Of a stretch of DNA of 64,000 nt, positions 16,268-25,635 are shown one piece after another. The notes beneath the pieces were generated by a model. That model was not told the origin of the DNA, ran no database searches, and worked only from the letters and a program-made list of their open reading frames with translations. The stretch covers positions 1,736,001 to 1,800,000 of the forward strand of contig NZ_JACSMD010000001.1 in the NCBI RefSeq assembly GCF_018618475.1, in the 5' to 3' direction. The translations under genes and the position numbers were made by a program. Within the stretch, counting starts at the first letter, position 1. Each line of letters starts with the position of its first letter. The stretch comes from Exiguobacterium sp. s122 (lineage in GTDB: Bacteria > Bacillota > Bacilli > Exiguobacteriales > Exiguobacteriaceae).

Positions 16268-17293
16268 TTATTTACGCATTTTCGGGTCGAACGCATCACG
16301 CAAGCCGTCGGCGAGCAAGTTGAAGCTGACCATGAGCAAGACGATAATCGTCGACGGGACGACGAGGAGGTACGGGAACGTACGCAACTCTTTGTATCCG
16401 TCGTTAATCAACGTACCGAGTGATGCTTGTGGTGGTTGAAGTCCGATCCCGATAAAGCTGAGGAACGCCTCGAAGAAGATGGCGGCAGGAATCGTGAACA
16501 TGAGCGTGATGATAATCGCACCGAGCGTGTTCGGAATCAAGTGTTTGAAAATCAAACGGTTACTTGACGCCCCGAGTGTACGCGCAGCTAAAACAAACTC
16601 TTGGTTTTTCAGTTTTAAAATCTGACCGCGAACGAGTCGACTCATCCCAATCCATCCGGTAATCGTCATCGCCAAGATGATGGTGAACACCCCAGGGTCA
16701 AAGATCAAGATGAACAAGATAATCAAGATCAAGTTTGGTACACCTGTCAAAATCTCGACAATCCGTTGGAGGATGTTATCGACACGACCACCGAAGTAAG
16801 CCGAGACCCCACCATAAGCGACACCGATAATCGTATCGATGATGGCGGCAACAAGACCGATGAAGAGCGAGATACGCGTCCCTTCCCAAACACGTGACCA
16901 TAGATCACGACCGAGATAGTCCGTTCCGAACCAGAAGTTCTCTTCGACGTTCTTTTGATCGTAGAAATCGATGTCACGGCCACCTAACGTCGCCATCCCG
17001 TCAAATCCTGCCCATTCAAGTCCTGTGACTTTTGGTGGAAGTTTTGCTTGTGCGATATTTTGCGAGTAGGCATCACGGCCCGACAACATCGGTCCGAATA
17101 AAGCGAGCAATACTAAAATCAAAATAATAGAAAGCGAGAGGATGGCGGCTTTGTTTTTCTTTAGGCGCATCCATGCATCTTGCCAGAAGTTTAAGCTTTT
17201 TCCTGCAATTCGTTCCGCGAGCTGTTCATTCATCTCAACCGGTTGGAACGTGTCTTGGTCAAACTGCTCGTAATTCTTTTTGTTTTCAATCAT
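16268..17293 (-). CDS. oppC: Oligopeptide ABC transporter permease OppC
   Basis: Inner permease of 341 residues with an N-terminal OppC_N segment (membrane helix near 50-72) and a binding-protein-dependent transport domain. The EAA-loop signature is near ARTLGASSNRLIFKHLIPN (about 238-256). Six membrane helices are visible. The start overlaps the oppB stop by one base. A long periplasmic insertion (GRDAYSQNIAQAKLPP onward) after helix 1 is usual for OppC. Confidence 0.92.
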   Translation of the reverse strand: MIENKKNYEQFDQDTFQPVEMNEQLAERIAGKSLNFWQDAWMRLKKNKAAILSLSIILILVLLALFGPMLSGRDAYSQNIAQAKLPPKVTGLEWAGFDGMATLGGRDIDFYDQKNVEENFWFGTDYLGRDLWSRVWEGTRISLFIGLVAAIIDTIIGVAYGGVSAYFGGRVDNILQRIVEILTGVPNLILIILFILIFDPGVFTIILAMTITGWIGMSRLVRGQILKLKNQEFVLAARTLGASSNRLIFKHLIPNTLGAIIITLMFTIPAAIFFEAFLSFIGIGLQPPQASLGTLINDGYKELRTFPYLLVVPSTIIVLLMVSFNLLADGLRDAFDPKMRK

Positions 17294-18219
17294 TAGTTAT
17301 TCCCCCCAAGACGAATACGTGGGTCAACAACTCCGTAGAGCAAGTCGACAAGCAAAATAATCAAAATGAAGATCGCCGAGAAGAAGAGGGTCGTCCCCAT
17401 GATGACCGAATAGTCATTCAACGTAATCGACGTAACAAACAACTCACCGAGCCCTGGAACTGAGAAGATCCGCTCAATGACAAACGTACCTGTTAATAAC
17501 GCGGCCGTCATCGGTCCGAGGATGGTGATGGCTGGAATAATCGCGTTACGCACCATGTGCTTCCAAACGATTGCATTCCCAGTCAACCCTTTCGCTTTCG
17601 CTAACGTGACGTAGTCTTGTCCGGTGACTTCAAGCATCTCTGTACGGACAAAACGGGCAATCGAAGCCGTTACACCGAGCGACAACGAGATTGTTGGTAA
17701 AATCGTATGGGCTGGCGAGTCCCAGAAGGCGACAGGCAAAACACCCCATTTAACGCCCACATAGTACTGAAGGAGGGCTGCAAAGACGAACGATGGGACA
17801 GAAATCCCAATTACAGAAACGAACATCGCACCATAGTCCGCAATCGTGTTATGACGAATCGCTGCTAAAATACCGAGCAAGAGCCCACCGAGTGTCCCAA
17901 GAATCAACGCCTGGAGACCGAGTTGTGCCGATGGTCCGATTCGTTCCATGATCAAGTCCGTCACTGGCCGGTTGGCCGTACGGAACGACACACCCAGGTC
18001 ACCTTGTACAAGGTTCCCCATGTACGTCGCATAACGAACTGGAAGCGGATCATTGAGGCCGTAGCGCTCGTTTAAGATTTGGATTTGCGTCTCCGTCAGC
18101 TTTTCCTGGTTTTGATACGGCGAACCTGGTAACAGGTCCATCAGGAAAAACGTGAACGTCGCAATCAAGAAGAACGTGATGAGGCCGTAAGTCAGCCGCT
18201 GCAAAAGATAACGTCCCAT
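17293..18219 (-). CDS. oppB: Oligopeptide ABC transporter permease OppB
   Basis: Permease of 308 residues, first gene of oppBCDF. It begins MGRYLLQRLTYGLITFFLIA, the typical OppB N-terminus, and has the GSPYQNQEKLTETQ extracellular segment. The EAA loop AKAKGLTGNAIVWKHMVRN is near 205-223. Six helices are expected and visible. The leader upstream carries a promoter and two CodY-like boxes, suggesting repression when branched-chain amino acids and GTP are high. Confidence 0.92.
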   Translation of the reverse strand: MGRYLLQRLTYGLITFFLIATFTFFLMDLLPGSPYQNQEKLTETQIQILNERYGLNDPLPVRYATYMGNLVQGDLGVSFRTANRPVTDLIMERIGPSAQLGLQALILGTLGGLLLGILAAIRHNTIADYGAMFVSVIGISVPSFVFAALLQYYVGVKWGVLPVAFWDSPAHTILPTISLSLGVTASIARFVRTEMLEVTGQDYVTLAKAKGLTGNAIVWKHMVRNAIIPAITILGPMTAALLTGTFVIERIFSVPGLGELFVTSITLNDYSVIMGTTLFFSAIFILIILLVDLLYGVVDPRIRLGGNN

Positions 18220-18317
18220 AAATAAAAACCCCCTGTTTTTCTAAATATATGTCTATGCTTGCACCAACAGCATCACTATGACATATTTCCCTATTCTTGA
18301 ATTCACAAAATGAAAGG

Positions 18318-18332
18318 AATTTTCTGAAAGAA
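18318..18332. promoter_or_regulatory. CodY-like box in the oppB leader
   Basis: AATTTTCTGAAAGAA, 12 of 15 matches to AATTTTCWGAAAATT. It lies about 90 bases downstream of the predicted start, where a bound CodY could act as a roadblock. Confidence 0.55.
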
Positions 18333-18398
18333 TAGGCCAAACGTCATCTCAAGGCTCTTAGTACAGCGTATGAAAATCCAAAATATCAAACTTTGTGA

Positions 18399-18413
18399 AG
18401 TATTCTGAATTTT
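18399..18413. promoter_or_regulatory. Second CodY-like box at the oppB promoter
   Basis: AGTATTCTGAATTTT, 11 of 15 matches to the CodY motif, at about +6 to +20 of the predicted transcript. Weaker than the downstream box. Confidence 0.4.
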
Positions 18414-18425
18414 CACTGTTACTAC

Positions 18426-18453
18426 ATTATACTTTACCAACAAAACATTTGAA
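18426..18453 (-). promoter_or_regulatory. Predicted promoter of oppBCDF
   Basis: TTCAAA at 18453-18448, a 16-base spacer and TATAAT at 18431-18426 on the minus strand. The remaining leader to oppB is about 200 bases. Apart from the CodY-like boxes I see nothing else in the 304-base gap between oppB and oppA. Confidence 0.5.
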
Positions 18454-18486
18454 TAGTATTTTCTTTTAATTCCAATTTTTTTTTAG

Positions 18487-18520
18487 AAAACGGGGGACAT
18501 GCGTATGCATGCCCCCACGT
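18487..18520 (-). terminator. Terminator of oppA
   Basis: A GC-rich hairpin (GGGGCATGC against GCATGTCCCC, with small irregularities) just after the oppA stop. The following T-run is short (GTTTTC), so some read-through into oppBCDF is possible. Confidence 0.6.
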
Positions 18521-18523
18521 TCT

Positions 18524-20140
18524 TTAGTTGATGTCGACATATTTGTACTGGTAATCCGCACCGAATAGTTGACGGTTGAAGTTTTCAACATTTGGACGAA
18601 TCAAGTATGCGACGCCGGCTTGGTAAATCGGCATAATCGCTTGGTCTTGTTCAATCAAGAGTTGTTCTGCTTCTTTGAACTTGTCGTAACGCGCATCGAT
18701 TGACGTTTCAGCTGACGCTTCGTCGATGAGACGATCGTAGTCGGCTGAGCTGTAGTTGATGTCGTTTTGACCGTTGTTCGACGTGAAGATGCCAAGGTTT
18801 GTGAGTGGGTCTTGGTAATCAGGACCCCAAAGGGCGAATGACATTTGGTAGTCTCCGTTCGCTTCACGCTCCAACTTATTGTTGAACGGTTGTTGCGCGA
18901 TCGTGACCGTCACGCCTGGCAAGTTCGATTCGATTTGACCTTTCATGTACTCCGAGACTTGTTTTGATACTTCAGAGTCGAATGAAAGAAGTTCGATCGT
19001 CATGTCTTCGCCGCCAGTCGCTTCTTCCCAAAGCGTTGCCGCTTCGTCCGTGTTCGTTTCGAAATATTGGAGCCCTTCCGTGTAATCCGTACCGTCTTCA
19101 TACTTGATGAAGTCTTTCGGGATGAACGACGTTGTGGCAACCGAACCGTTGTTCAAGAGCTGATCGATAATCCCAGTCGGATCGACGGCACGCGCGATCG
19201 CTTTACGTGCGTTCACATCAGCGAATACTTCGTCCTCGTGGTTGAACTTGAAGTAGCCGACTGCTGAACGGAGTCCCGTGTTAAAGTCTTCACTGTCTTG
19301 GAAAGCTGCGACTTGTTCTGATGTGAGACCAGCAAAGTCCACTTCCCCTGCTTCGTACAAGTTCACGACCGTTGATGTCTCTTTGACGACTCGTACGTCG
19401 ACTTTGTCGAGTGCGACGTTTGCGTTATCCCAATACGTATCATTTTTCGTTAGGACATAGCCTTGTTCACGATTCCAATCCGTCCAAGTGAACGGTCCGT
19501 TGTAAAGAAGGTTGTCGACGTTTGTCGCGAAGTTTTCACCTTGTTCAGTCGCGAACGCTTCGTTGATTGGTGTGAACGTACCGAACGACGTGAGTGAAAT
19601 GAACGATGGGTCTGGACGCTCAAGTGTGACTTCAAGCGTCTTCTCGTCGATTGCTTTCACACCAAGCTCTTCTTTTGGAAGGTCGCCCGTGTTGATTGCC
19701 TCTGCATTTTTAATCGTGTTCATAATGTAGGCGTACTGTGATCCTGTTTCCGGGCCGACAGCACGTTGCCACGCGTAGACGAAATCATTCGCCGTGACTG
19801 GCTCACCGTTTGACCACTCCGCATCACGGAGCGTAAACGTGTAAACGGTCTCGTCTTCATTCAATTCCGGTTCGCCTGCTGCCATCGCTGGTACGGCTTG
19901 TCCGTCTTTGTCTAAACGGTAAAGGCCCTCCATCGTGTTGGCGATCAAGTTGAACGCGACCGCGTCTGTCGCTAAAGCTGGGTCGGCCGTCGTAATGTCA
20001 GACGTATCTGTCAAGCGGAGCACTTTTTCTCCGTTCGAAGATGAACCGCCTTCAGAGTCTCCGCCAGTCGAGCAGGCAGCGAGTACTGAACCGAGTGCCA
20101 AGATGAGTGTCATCATGAGCAAAATCGATTTTTTCTTCAT
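18524..20140 (-). CDS. oppA: Oligopeptide-binding lipoprotein OppA
   Basis: Extracytoplasmic solute-binding protein (SBP family 5) of 538 residues. A lipoprotein signal peptide ends in the lipobox LAAC with Cys near residue 23, followed by a Ser/Gly linker. The mature domain shows the family pattern: LTDTSDITTADPALATDA, ANTMEGLYRLDKDG and LRDAEWSNGEPVTANDFVYAWQRA. It delivers peptides to OppBCDF, just downstream. It has its own consensus promoter and a near-perfect CodY box in its leader. Closely similar to the second OppA at 22,170, an apparent duplication. Confidence 0.94.
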   Translation of the reverse strand: MKKKSILLMMTLILALGSVLAACSTGGDSEGGSSSNGEKVLRLTDTSDITTADPALATDAVAFNLIANTMEGLYRLDKDGQAVPAMAAGEPELNEDETVYTFTLRDAEWSNGEPVTANDFVYAWQRAVGPETGSQYAYIMNTIKNAEAINTGDLPKEELGVKAIDEKTLEVTLERPDPSFISLTSFGTFTPINEAFATEQGENFATNVDNLLYNGPFTWTDWNREQGYVLTKNDTYWDNANVALDKVDVRVVKETSTVVNLYEAGEVDFAGLTSEQVAAFQDSEDFNTGLRSAVGYFKFNHEDEVFADVNARKAIARAVDPTGIIDQLLNNGSVATTSFIPKDFIKYEDGTDYTEGLQYFETNTDEAATLWEEATGGEDMTIELLSFDSEVSKQVSEYMKGQIESNLPGVTVTIAQQPFNNKLEREANGDYQMSFALWGPDYQDPLTNLGIFTSNNGQNDINYSSADYDRLIDEASAETSIDARYDKFKEAEQLLIEQDQAIMPIYQAGVAYLIRPNVENFNRQLFGADYQYKYVDIN

Positions 20141-20204
20141 CGTAATTGTCCCCTTTCTGAATCTATGTAGCGTATCGTCGGATGCAACATCTTACTTTTT
20201 CTTT

Positions 20205-20219
20205 AATTTTCTGAATATT
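20205..20219. promoter_or_regulatory. CodY box in the oppA leader
   Basis: AATTTTCTGAATATT, 14 of 15 matches to AATTTTCWGAAAATT, at about +27 to +41 of the predicted oppA transcript. Confidence 0.75.
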
Positions 20220-20252
20220 TTACAAAGTATCCGACGAAAGAACGTTAGGGCT

Positions 20253-20282
20253 ATTGTAAAAAACTTTTAATCGAACTGTCAA
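20253..20282 (-). promoter_or_regulatory. Predicted sigma-A promoter of oppA
   Basis: TTGACA at 20282-20277, an 18-base spacer and TACAAT at 20258-20253 on the minus strand; start near 20246. Confidence 0.75.
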
Positions 20283-20407
20283 CTAATTGATGAACTATAA
20301 GTTGTTCTGCAATTTCGCTCTCGCCAGAACGTCGCTTGAACAGGTATTATAGAGCCATGGAGAGTGAAGCCTTGTTCGATGCTTCTCTTTGAAAGGAGTT
20401 TGACACA

Positions 20408-20776
20408 TTGAAAAAGTTTAGAGCGATATTAATCGTTTTAGGGATTGTCACAATTGGCTATACGCTATGGTCATACGCTTCGTATTATCGACCTGAATCA
20501 TTTTTGTTTCATGTCAGCGGTGGGTTATTCGTCGGGGGCATGATCGTCTTCGCCATCGGGATGTTTTCGGAGATGGGCGCATCCGGTTTATTCGATGGAT
20601 TTATGTATGGGTTCAAGCGAAATCGCCGGGCCAAACTAAAAGAGATTGACCCGGACTACGAGGAAGACGAGGAAGTCACGCAGGAAGAACGGACCGAGCG
20701 GAAACAACATGCACGTCGCTGGATTTTCGTCGGTGTTATCACGGTCGTCCTGTCTTATATCCTCTCTTTCGTTTGA
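20408..20776 (+). CDS. DUF3899-like membrane protein
   Basis: Protein of 122 residues. Two membrane helices near 5-23 and 37-55 and a third at the C-terminus (about 103-121) enclose a highly charged loop (KEIDPDYEEDEEVTQEERTERKQ). A TTG start is used, with AAAGGAG 8 bases upstream; no ATG fits. Resemblance to DUF3899 is from memory and moderate. Function unknown. A short hairpin (20361-20388) precedes the ribosome-binding site; its significance is unclear. The stop overlaps the -35 box of the trpS leader. Confidence 0.7.
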   Translation: MKKFRAILIVLGIVTIGYTLWSYASYYRPESFLFHVSGGLFVGGMIVFAIGMFSEMGASGLFDGFMYGFKRNRRAKLKEIDPDYEEDEEVTQEERTERKQHARRWIFVGVITVVLSYILSFV

Positions 20777-20802
20777 CCTTCCCGTTTTTTCAGCCTTATG
20801 CT
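20773..20802 (+). promoter_or_regulatory. Predicted promoter of the trpS T-box transcript
   Basis: TTGACC (20773-20778), an 18-base spacer and TATGCT (20797-20802). The -35 box overlaps the last codons of the DUF3899-like gene. Confidence 0.55.
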
Positions 20803-20808
20803 AAACTG

Positions 20809-22081
<1,273 letters not shown>

Positions 22082-22084
22082 TAC

Positions 22085-22117
22085 AAACCGTCACCAACAT
22101 CGTGGTGACGGTTTTTT
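22085..22117 (+). terminator. Terminator of trpS
   Basis: AACCGTCACCA/TGGTGACGGTT, 11-bp stem with a 6-base loop and a T-run, immediately after the stop. Confidence 0.88.
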
Positions 22118-22123
22118 ATCGCA

Positions 22124-22159
22124 TAAAAAAAGAGAGACAGGCGTCCCTGTCTCTCTTGC
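22124..22159 (-). terminator. Terminator of the second oppA
   Basis: AAGAGAGACAGG/CCTGTCTCTCTT with a 4-base loop and TTTTTATG on the minus strand. Confidence 0.88.
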
Positions 22160-22169
22160 AATCGTTAGA

Positions 22170-23831
22170 TTATTCTTTGCCTTCGATGTAAGCCCACTTG
22201 TACGAGTAGTCAGCGCCGAACGCGTGTTCAACGATGTCTTTGACGTATGGCTTCGTAAGACGAGCCGATCCACGTTGGTAAACTGGTGAGATTGCGCTCT
22301 CTTCAAGAACGATTTTCTCTGCTGCCGCGAGGTCAGCCCAACGCTGCTCAGAATCTGTGCTTGATTTCGCAGACTCGATGAGTGCATCGAATTCTTCATT
22401 CGACCACTTACCACGGTTGTATGGTCCGTCAGTGACGAAGAGATCAACGAATGTCATTGGATCCTGGTAGTCAGGTCCCCAACCAGCGAATGACATTTCG
22501 AAATCGCCAGCACTTTCAAGCTCAAGTTTGTTGTTGAACGGTTGTTGCTTGATTGTGACAGAGATTCCTTCGAGGTTCTTCTCAAGCTCACCTTTGATGA
22601 ACTCACCGATTTGCTTCGCAGTCTCTGAGTCATAGTTCAAGAACTCAAGTTCAACTGTGTCAGTACCAAGTTCCTCAAGTCCAGCTTCCCAAAGTTGTTG
22701 GGCTTCTTCCACGTTGTAGCCACCGATGTCTCCATTGATGTCACGGAAGTCGTTGCCGTCAGGACCTGTTACGAAATCTTTCGGTACGAGGTAGTTCGCA
22801 GGAATCGATCCGTTCGCAAGGAGCGTCTCAGAGATCGCTTCTTTATCGTATGCGCGGTCAATCGCGTTACGGATGTTTTGGTTGTCAAGCGCTTCAACTG
22901 CAGAGTTGAATTGGAGATAGAAGAGTGTCGGTTCGACGACTGTTGAGAAGTCTTCGTTCTCTTGGAACTGGGCAACGAGCTCAGAAGTCAAGCCAGTGCG
23001 GTCAACGTCACCGTTCTCGTACAAGTTAACGCCCGTTTGGACTTCTTTTACGACACGAACGTTGATTTCGTCGAGTTTGACTGTTTCTGAATCCCAATAG
23101 TCTTCGTTCTTGACCATTTTCCAGCCTTGCTCACGCTCCCAGCTTTCAAGCTTGAACGGACCGTTGTAGAGTGTCGTTTCTGCAGACGTACCCATGTTCT
23201 CGCCTTGCTCTTGGTCGAACGACTCAAGTTTAGGCATAAATACGCCGAAGCTTGTGAGGCCGAGGAAGTAGTCAGCTGGAGCTGTCAATTTAACTTCGAG
23301 TGTTTGCTCATCGACAGCTGTGACACCGACAGCGTCACGCTCGCCTTCACCTGTGTTATACGCTTCAGCGCCTTCGATGATTGACATTACGTAAGCATAT
23401 TGTGACCCGTTATCTGGGTTAAGTACTTCTTTCCAAGCGTATTCGAAGTCGTTTGCCGTTACAGGTTCGCCGTTTGACCACGTCGCGCCTTCACGGAGTT
23501 TGAACGTGTACGTCAAACCGTCTTCCGACACTTCATGAGACTCGGCCATACCAGGTGTTGGCTCGTCATTCTCATCCATGCGGTAAAGACCTTCTTGCAC
23601 GTTGTTCAATACGTTGAACGATACTGCATCCGTAGCAAGTGTCGGGTTAAGTGAAGGAATGTCCGATCCGTCGAGCAAGTTGAGGACTTGCGCTTCATCC
23701 GGCGTACCTTCTGAACCAGATCCGTTACCTTCGTTGTTAGGTGTTTCTTCCCCACCCGAGCAAGCTGCTAGGAACGCACTCGAGATGAGCGTTACCGACG
23801 TTGCTAAAGCAAAACCTTTTTTCTTATTCAT
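22170..23831 (-). CDS. Second oligopeptide-binding lipoprotein (OppA paralogue)
   Basis: SBP family 5 lipoprotein of 553 residues with lipobox LAAC (Cys near 24) and an acidic linker. The mature part begins VLNLLDGSDIPSLNPTLATDA and shares NNVQEGLYRMDEND and LREGATWSNGEPVTANDFEYAWKE with the OppA at 18,524. The two are evidently paralogues and may widen peptide specificity for the same OppBCDF channel, since no second permease set is nearby. Separate promoter with a CodY-like box inside the spacer. Somewhat richer in Gln/Glu codons than neighbours, as expected for a highly expressed lipoprotein. Confidence 0.92.
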   Translation of the reverse strand: MNKKKGFALATSVTLISSAFLAACSGGEETPNNEGNGSGSEGTPDEAQVLNLLDGSDIPSLNPTLATDAVSFNVLNNVQEGLYRMDENDEPTPGMAESHEVSEDGLTYTFKLREGATWSNGEPVTANDFEYAWKEVLNPDNGSQYAYVMSIIEGAEAYNTGEGERDAVGVTAVDEQTLEVKLTAPADYFLGLTSFGVFMPKLESFDQEQGENMGTSAETTLYNGPFKLESWEREQGWKMVKNEDYWDSETVKLDEINVRVVKEVQTGVNLYENGDVDRTGLTSELVAQFQENEDFSTVVEPTLFYLQFNSAVEALDNQNIRNAIDRAYDKEAISETLLANGSIPANYLVPKDFVTGPDGNDFRDINGDIGGYNVEEAQQLWEAGLEELGTDTVELEFLNYDSETAKQIGEFIKGELEKNLEGISVTIKQQPFNNKLELESAGDFEMSFAGWGPDYQDPMTFVDLFVTDGPYNRGKWSNEEFDALIESAKSSTDSEQRWADLAAAEKIVLEESAISPVYQRGSARLTKPYVKDIVEHAFGADYSYKWAYIEGKE

Positions 23832-23935
23832 TGCGATGACCCCCTGATTTTATCGGTTTAACAGAATGAACGATGGTAGAAAATTCAGTCATTTTAATGC
23901 TTTACAAAATTTGCTACCAAAATCCCGTTGAAGCA

Positions 23936-23963
23936 ATAATACAATATTCTGATAATTTTGCAA
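23936..23963 (-). promoter_or_regulatory. Predicted promoter of the second oppA
   Basis: TTGCAA at 23963-23958, a 16-base spacer and TATTAT at 23941-23936 on the minus strand. The leader is about 100 bases. Confidence 0.6.
23943..23957. promoter_or_regulatory. CodY-like box within the second oppA promoter
   Basis: AATATTCTGATAATT, 13 of 15 matches to the CodY motif. It fills the spacer between the -35 and -10 boxes, a position suited to direct repression. Confidence 0.65.
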
Positions 23964-24005
23964 AGTGTTTATTTTGATTTTTCTAAAAAATTTTTACCAT
24001 AGTCG

Positions 24006-24032
24006 AAAAGCCCACCAAGATTGGCGGGCTTT
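24006..24032 (-). terminator. Terminator of the third peptide-binding protein gene
   Basis: AAAGCCCGCCA/TGGTGGGCTTT with one G-U pair and a 4-base loop, then TCG; hairpin strong, T-run short. Confidence 0.7.
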
Positions 24033-24036
24033 CGGC

Positions 24037-25569
24037 TCATTTTTTATAGATTTTCGAAAAATGCAGGACGTATGAAGGACCGATGACTGGAAATCCGATT
24101 TCCTCATATTGGTCATCGACGGCATACGTTCTTCCAGCTTGATAGATTGGGATAACGACCGCTTCTTCAAGTAGGTGCTGTTCGGCCTGGCGATACGTTT
24201 CATCCCGTGCTTGTTTTGACTCGGTCGCTTGCGCTACCGCCATCAATCGATCGAACGTTTCGTCCGCATAACCGCTCGAGTTTAAATAGTTGCTCGTCTC
24301 GAATTGGGTCAAATAAGCTTGGAGCGCTGGATAATCAGGTTGCCACCCGGAGAGCGACAACGCATAATTTCCTGCGACTTCTTTCCTAACTTTTTCCCCG
24401 AGTGGAAGCTCTGTGATTGTGACGGTTAATCCGTCGAGCTGTTCGAATTGCTGCTTAATCGTTTGGGCAATTTGTCTCGCCTCGTCGTCGACGAAACTGA
24501 GTAACTCGATGTCAAACGTTTCTTTCTCGAGTTTTTGCTTCACCGCCGAAAACGACTCGTTCGCGTCTCCAGTCGGAACATATCCCGATGGTTCAGAATC
24601 AAGGACGAGCAGACGCTCTGTCGTCTGTTCGGCTCGGGCAAGTTTCGGTGAAATCGCGTCCCGATCAAGCGACAGAGCCAGGCTTCGTCTAAATTCCACA
24701 TCGTTGAACGGATATTGTTCGACGTTCGGCTTTAAATAGAAAACGCCGCTCCGCGGAACGTCGACGAGTTGGCCGTCTAACGAGTCAAGCTCCGACTCCG
24801 TCGTTCCGTACGGGACGAGGTGCATACCGCTCGACTCCACTCCGAGTGCGGGTTCCGTTTGGATGACGACGCGTTCAAGCGTGACATTCTCCGCCATATG
24901 ATACTGCTCGTTTTTGACGAGCGTCACTTGTGCCGCATCGATCGATTCAATTTGGAAAGGACCATTGCCGTCTAAAGACGTCCATTCGTCAATCACTGTC
25001 TGGGGCAAAAAGGCTGGCATGGCGAGCATTTCCTCGAACCCTTCCATCGGCCGCTCGAGCGTCACTTCAAATGTCGAAGCATCGAGCGCCTTCACCCCGA
25101 GTGCCTCCGGTTCGGCCGTCCCGAGACTGACTTTTTTCCCGTTCACGACATCTTCTAAGAAGAAGCTGAACGGAGAGTTCGTGTCGTCATCGGCAAGCGT
25201 CCGAAAATGATTGACGAACGTCTCGGCCGTGATAGCTTCCCCGTTTAACGTCTGACTCGTTTTCAGTTTAAACGTATACACCGAACCGTCGTCTGAACGT
25301 GTCATCTCTTCCACGAGTCCCGGTTCGACTGTTCCATCTTTCCCGAAGCGATACAATCCTTCATATAAATGCGATAAAATCGTCTGCGAACTCGGGTCGA
25401 TCGCGAGCAACACGTTCGGTTGCTCTGGAAGCGTCTCGCCATAAATCGTCACGATTTGTTCTTCAGGCGGTGCTAGTTCTCGTGCCGCGTCTTGCCGTCC
25501 GTTCCATACAATGAAAAAAAGGATAAGGACTGAAGCTAACAAGGCGGCACCGATGAAAAGTCGTTTCAT
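24037..25569 (-). CDS. SBP family 5 peptide-binding-like protein without lipobox
   Basis: Protein of 510 residues with the OppA-like fold: VLLAIDPSSQTILSHLYEGLYRFGKDG, LKTSQTLNGEAITAETFVNHF and LSGWQPDYPALQAYL. Oddity: the N-terminus is a hydrophobic segment (about 5-22) with no Cys, so no lipoprotein anchor; it may be held by an uncleaved signal anchor. It is also more divergent than the two OppA lipoproteins. The ATG at 25569 has AGGAG 8 bases upstream; a GTG one codon earlier is possible. It lies 66 bases after fabF with no clear terminator between, so read-through is possible. Ligand unknown. Confidence 0.85.
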   Translation of the reverse strand: MKRLFIGAALLASVLILFFIVWNGRQDAARELAPPEEQIVTIYGETLPEQPNVLLAIDPSSQTILSHLYEGLYRFGKDGTVEPGLVEEMTRSDDGSVYTFKLKTSQTLNGEAITAETFVNHFRTLADDDTNSPFSFFLEDVVNGKKVSLGTAEPEALGVKALDASTFEVTLERPMEGFEEMLAMPAFLPQTVIDEWTSLDGNGPFQIESIDAAQVTLVKNEQYHMAENVTLERVVIQTEPALGVESSGMHLVPYGTTESELDSLDGQLVDVPRSGVFYLKPNVEQYPFNDVEFRRSLALSLDRDAISPKLARAEQTTERLLVLDSEPSGYVPTGDANESFSAVKQKLEKETFDIELLSFVDDEARQIAQTIKQQFEQLDGLTVTITELPLGEKVRKEVAGNYALSLSGWQPDYPALQAYLTQFETSNYLNSSGYADETFDRLMAVAQATESKQARDETYRQAEQHLLEEAVVIPIYQAGRTYAVDDQYEEIGFPVIGPSYVLHFSKIYKK

Positions 25570-25635
25570 CACGCATTCTCCTCTCTGTTAGTCCAACCCT
25601 TATACCCTAACCGTTTCTGTAACAATTTTCTAGTA

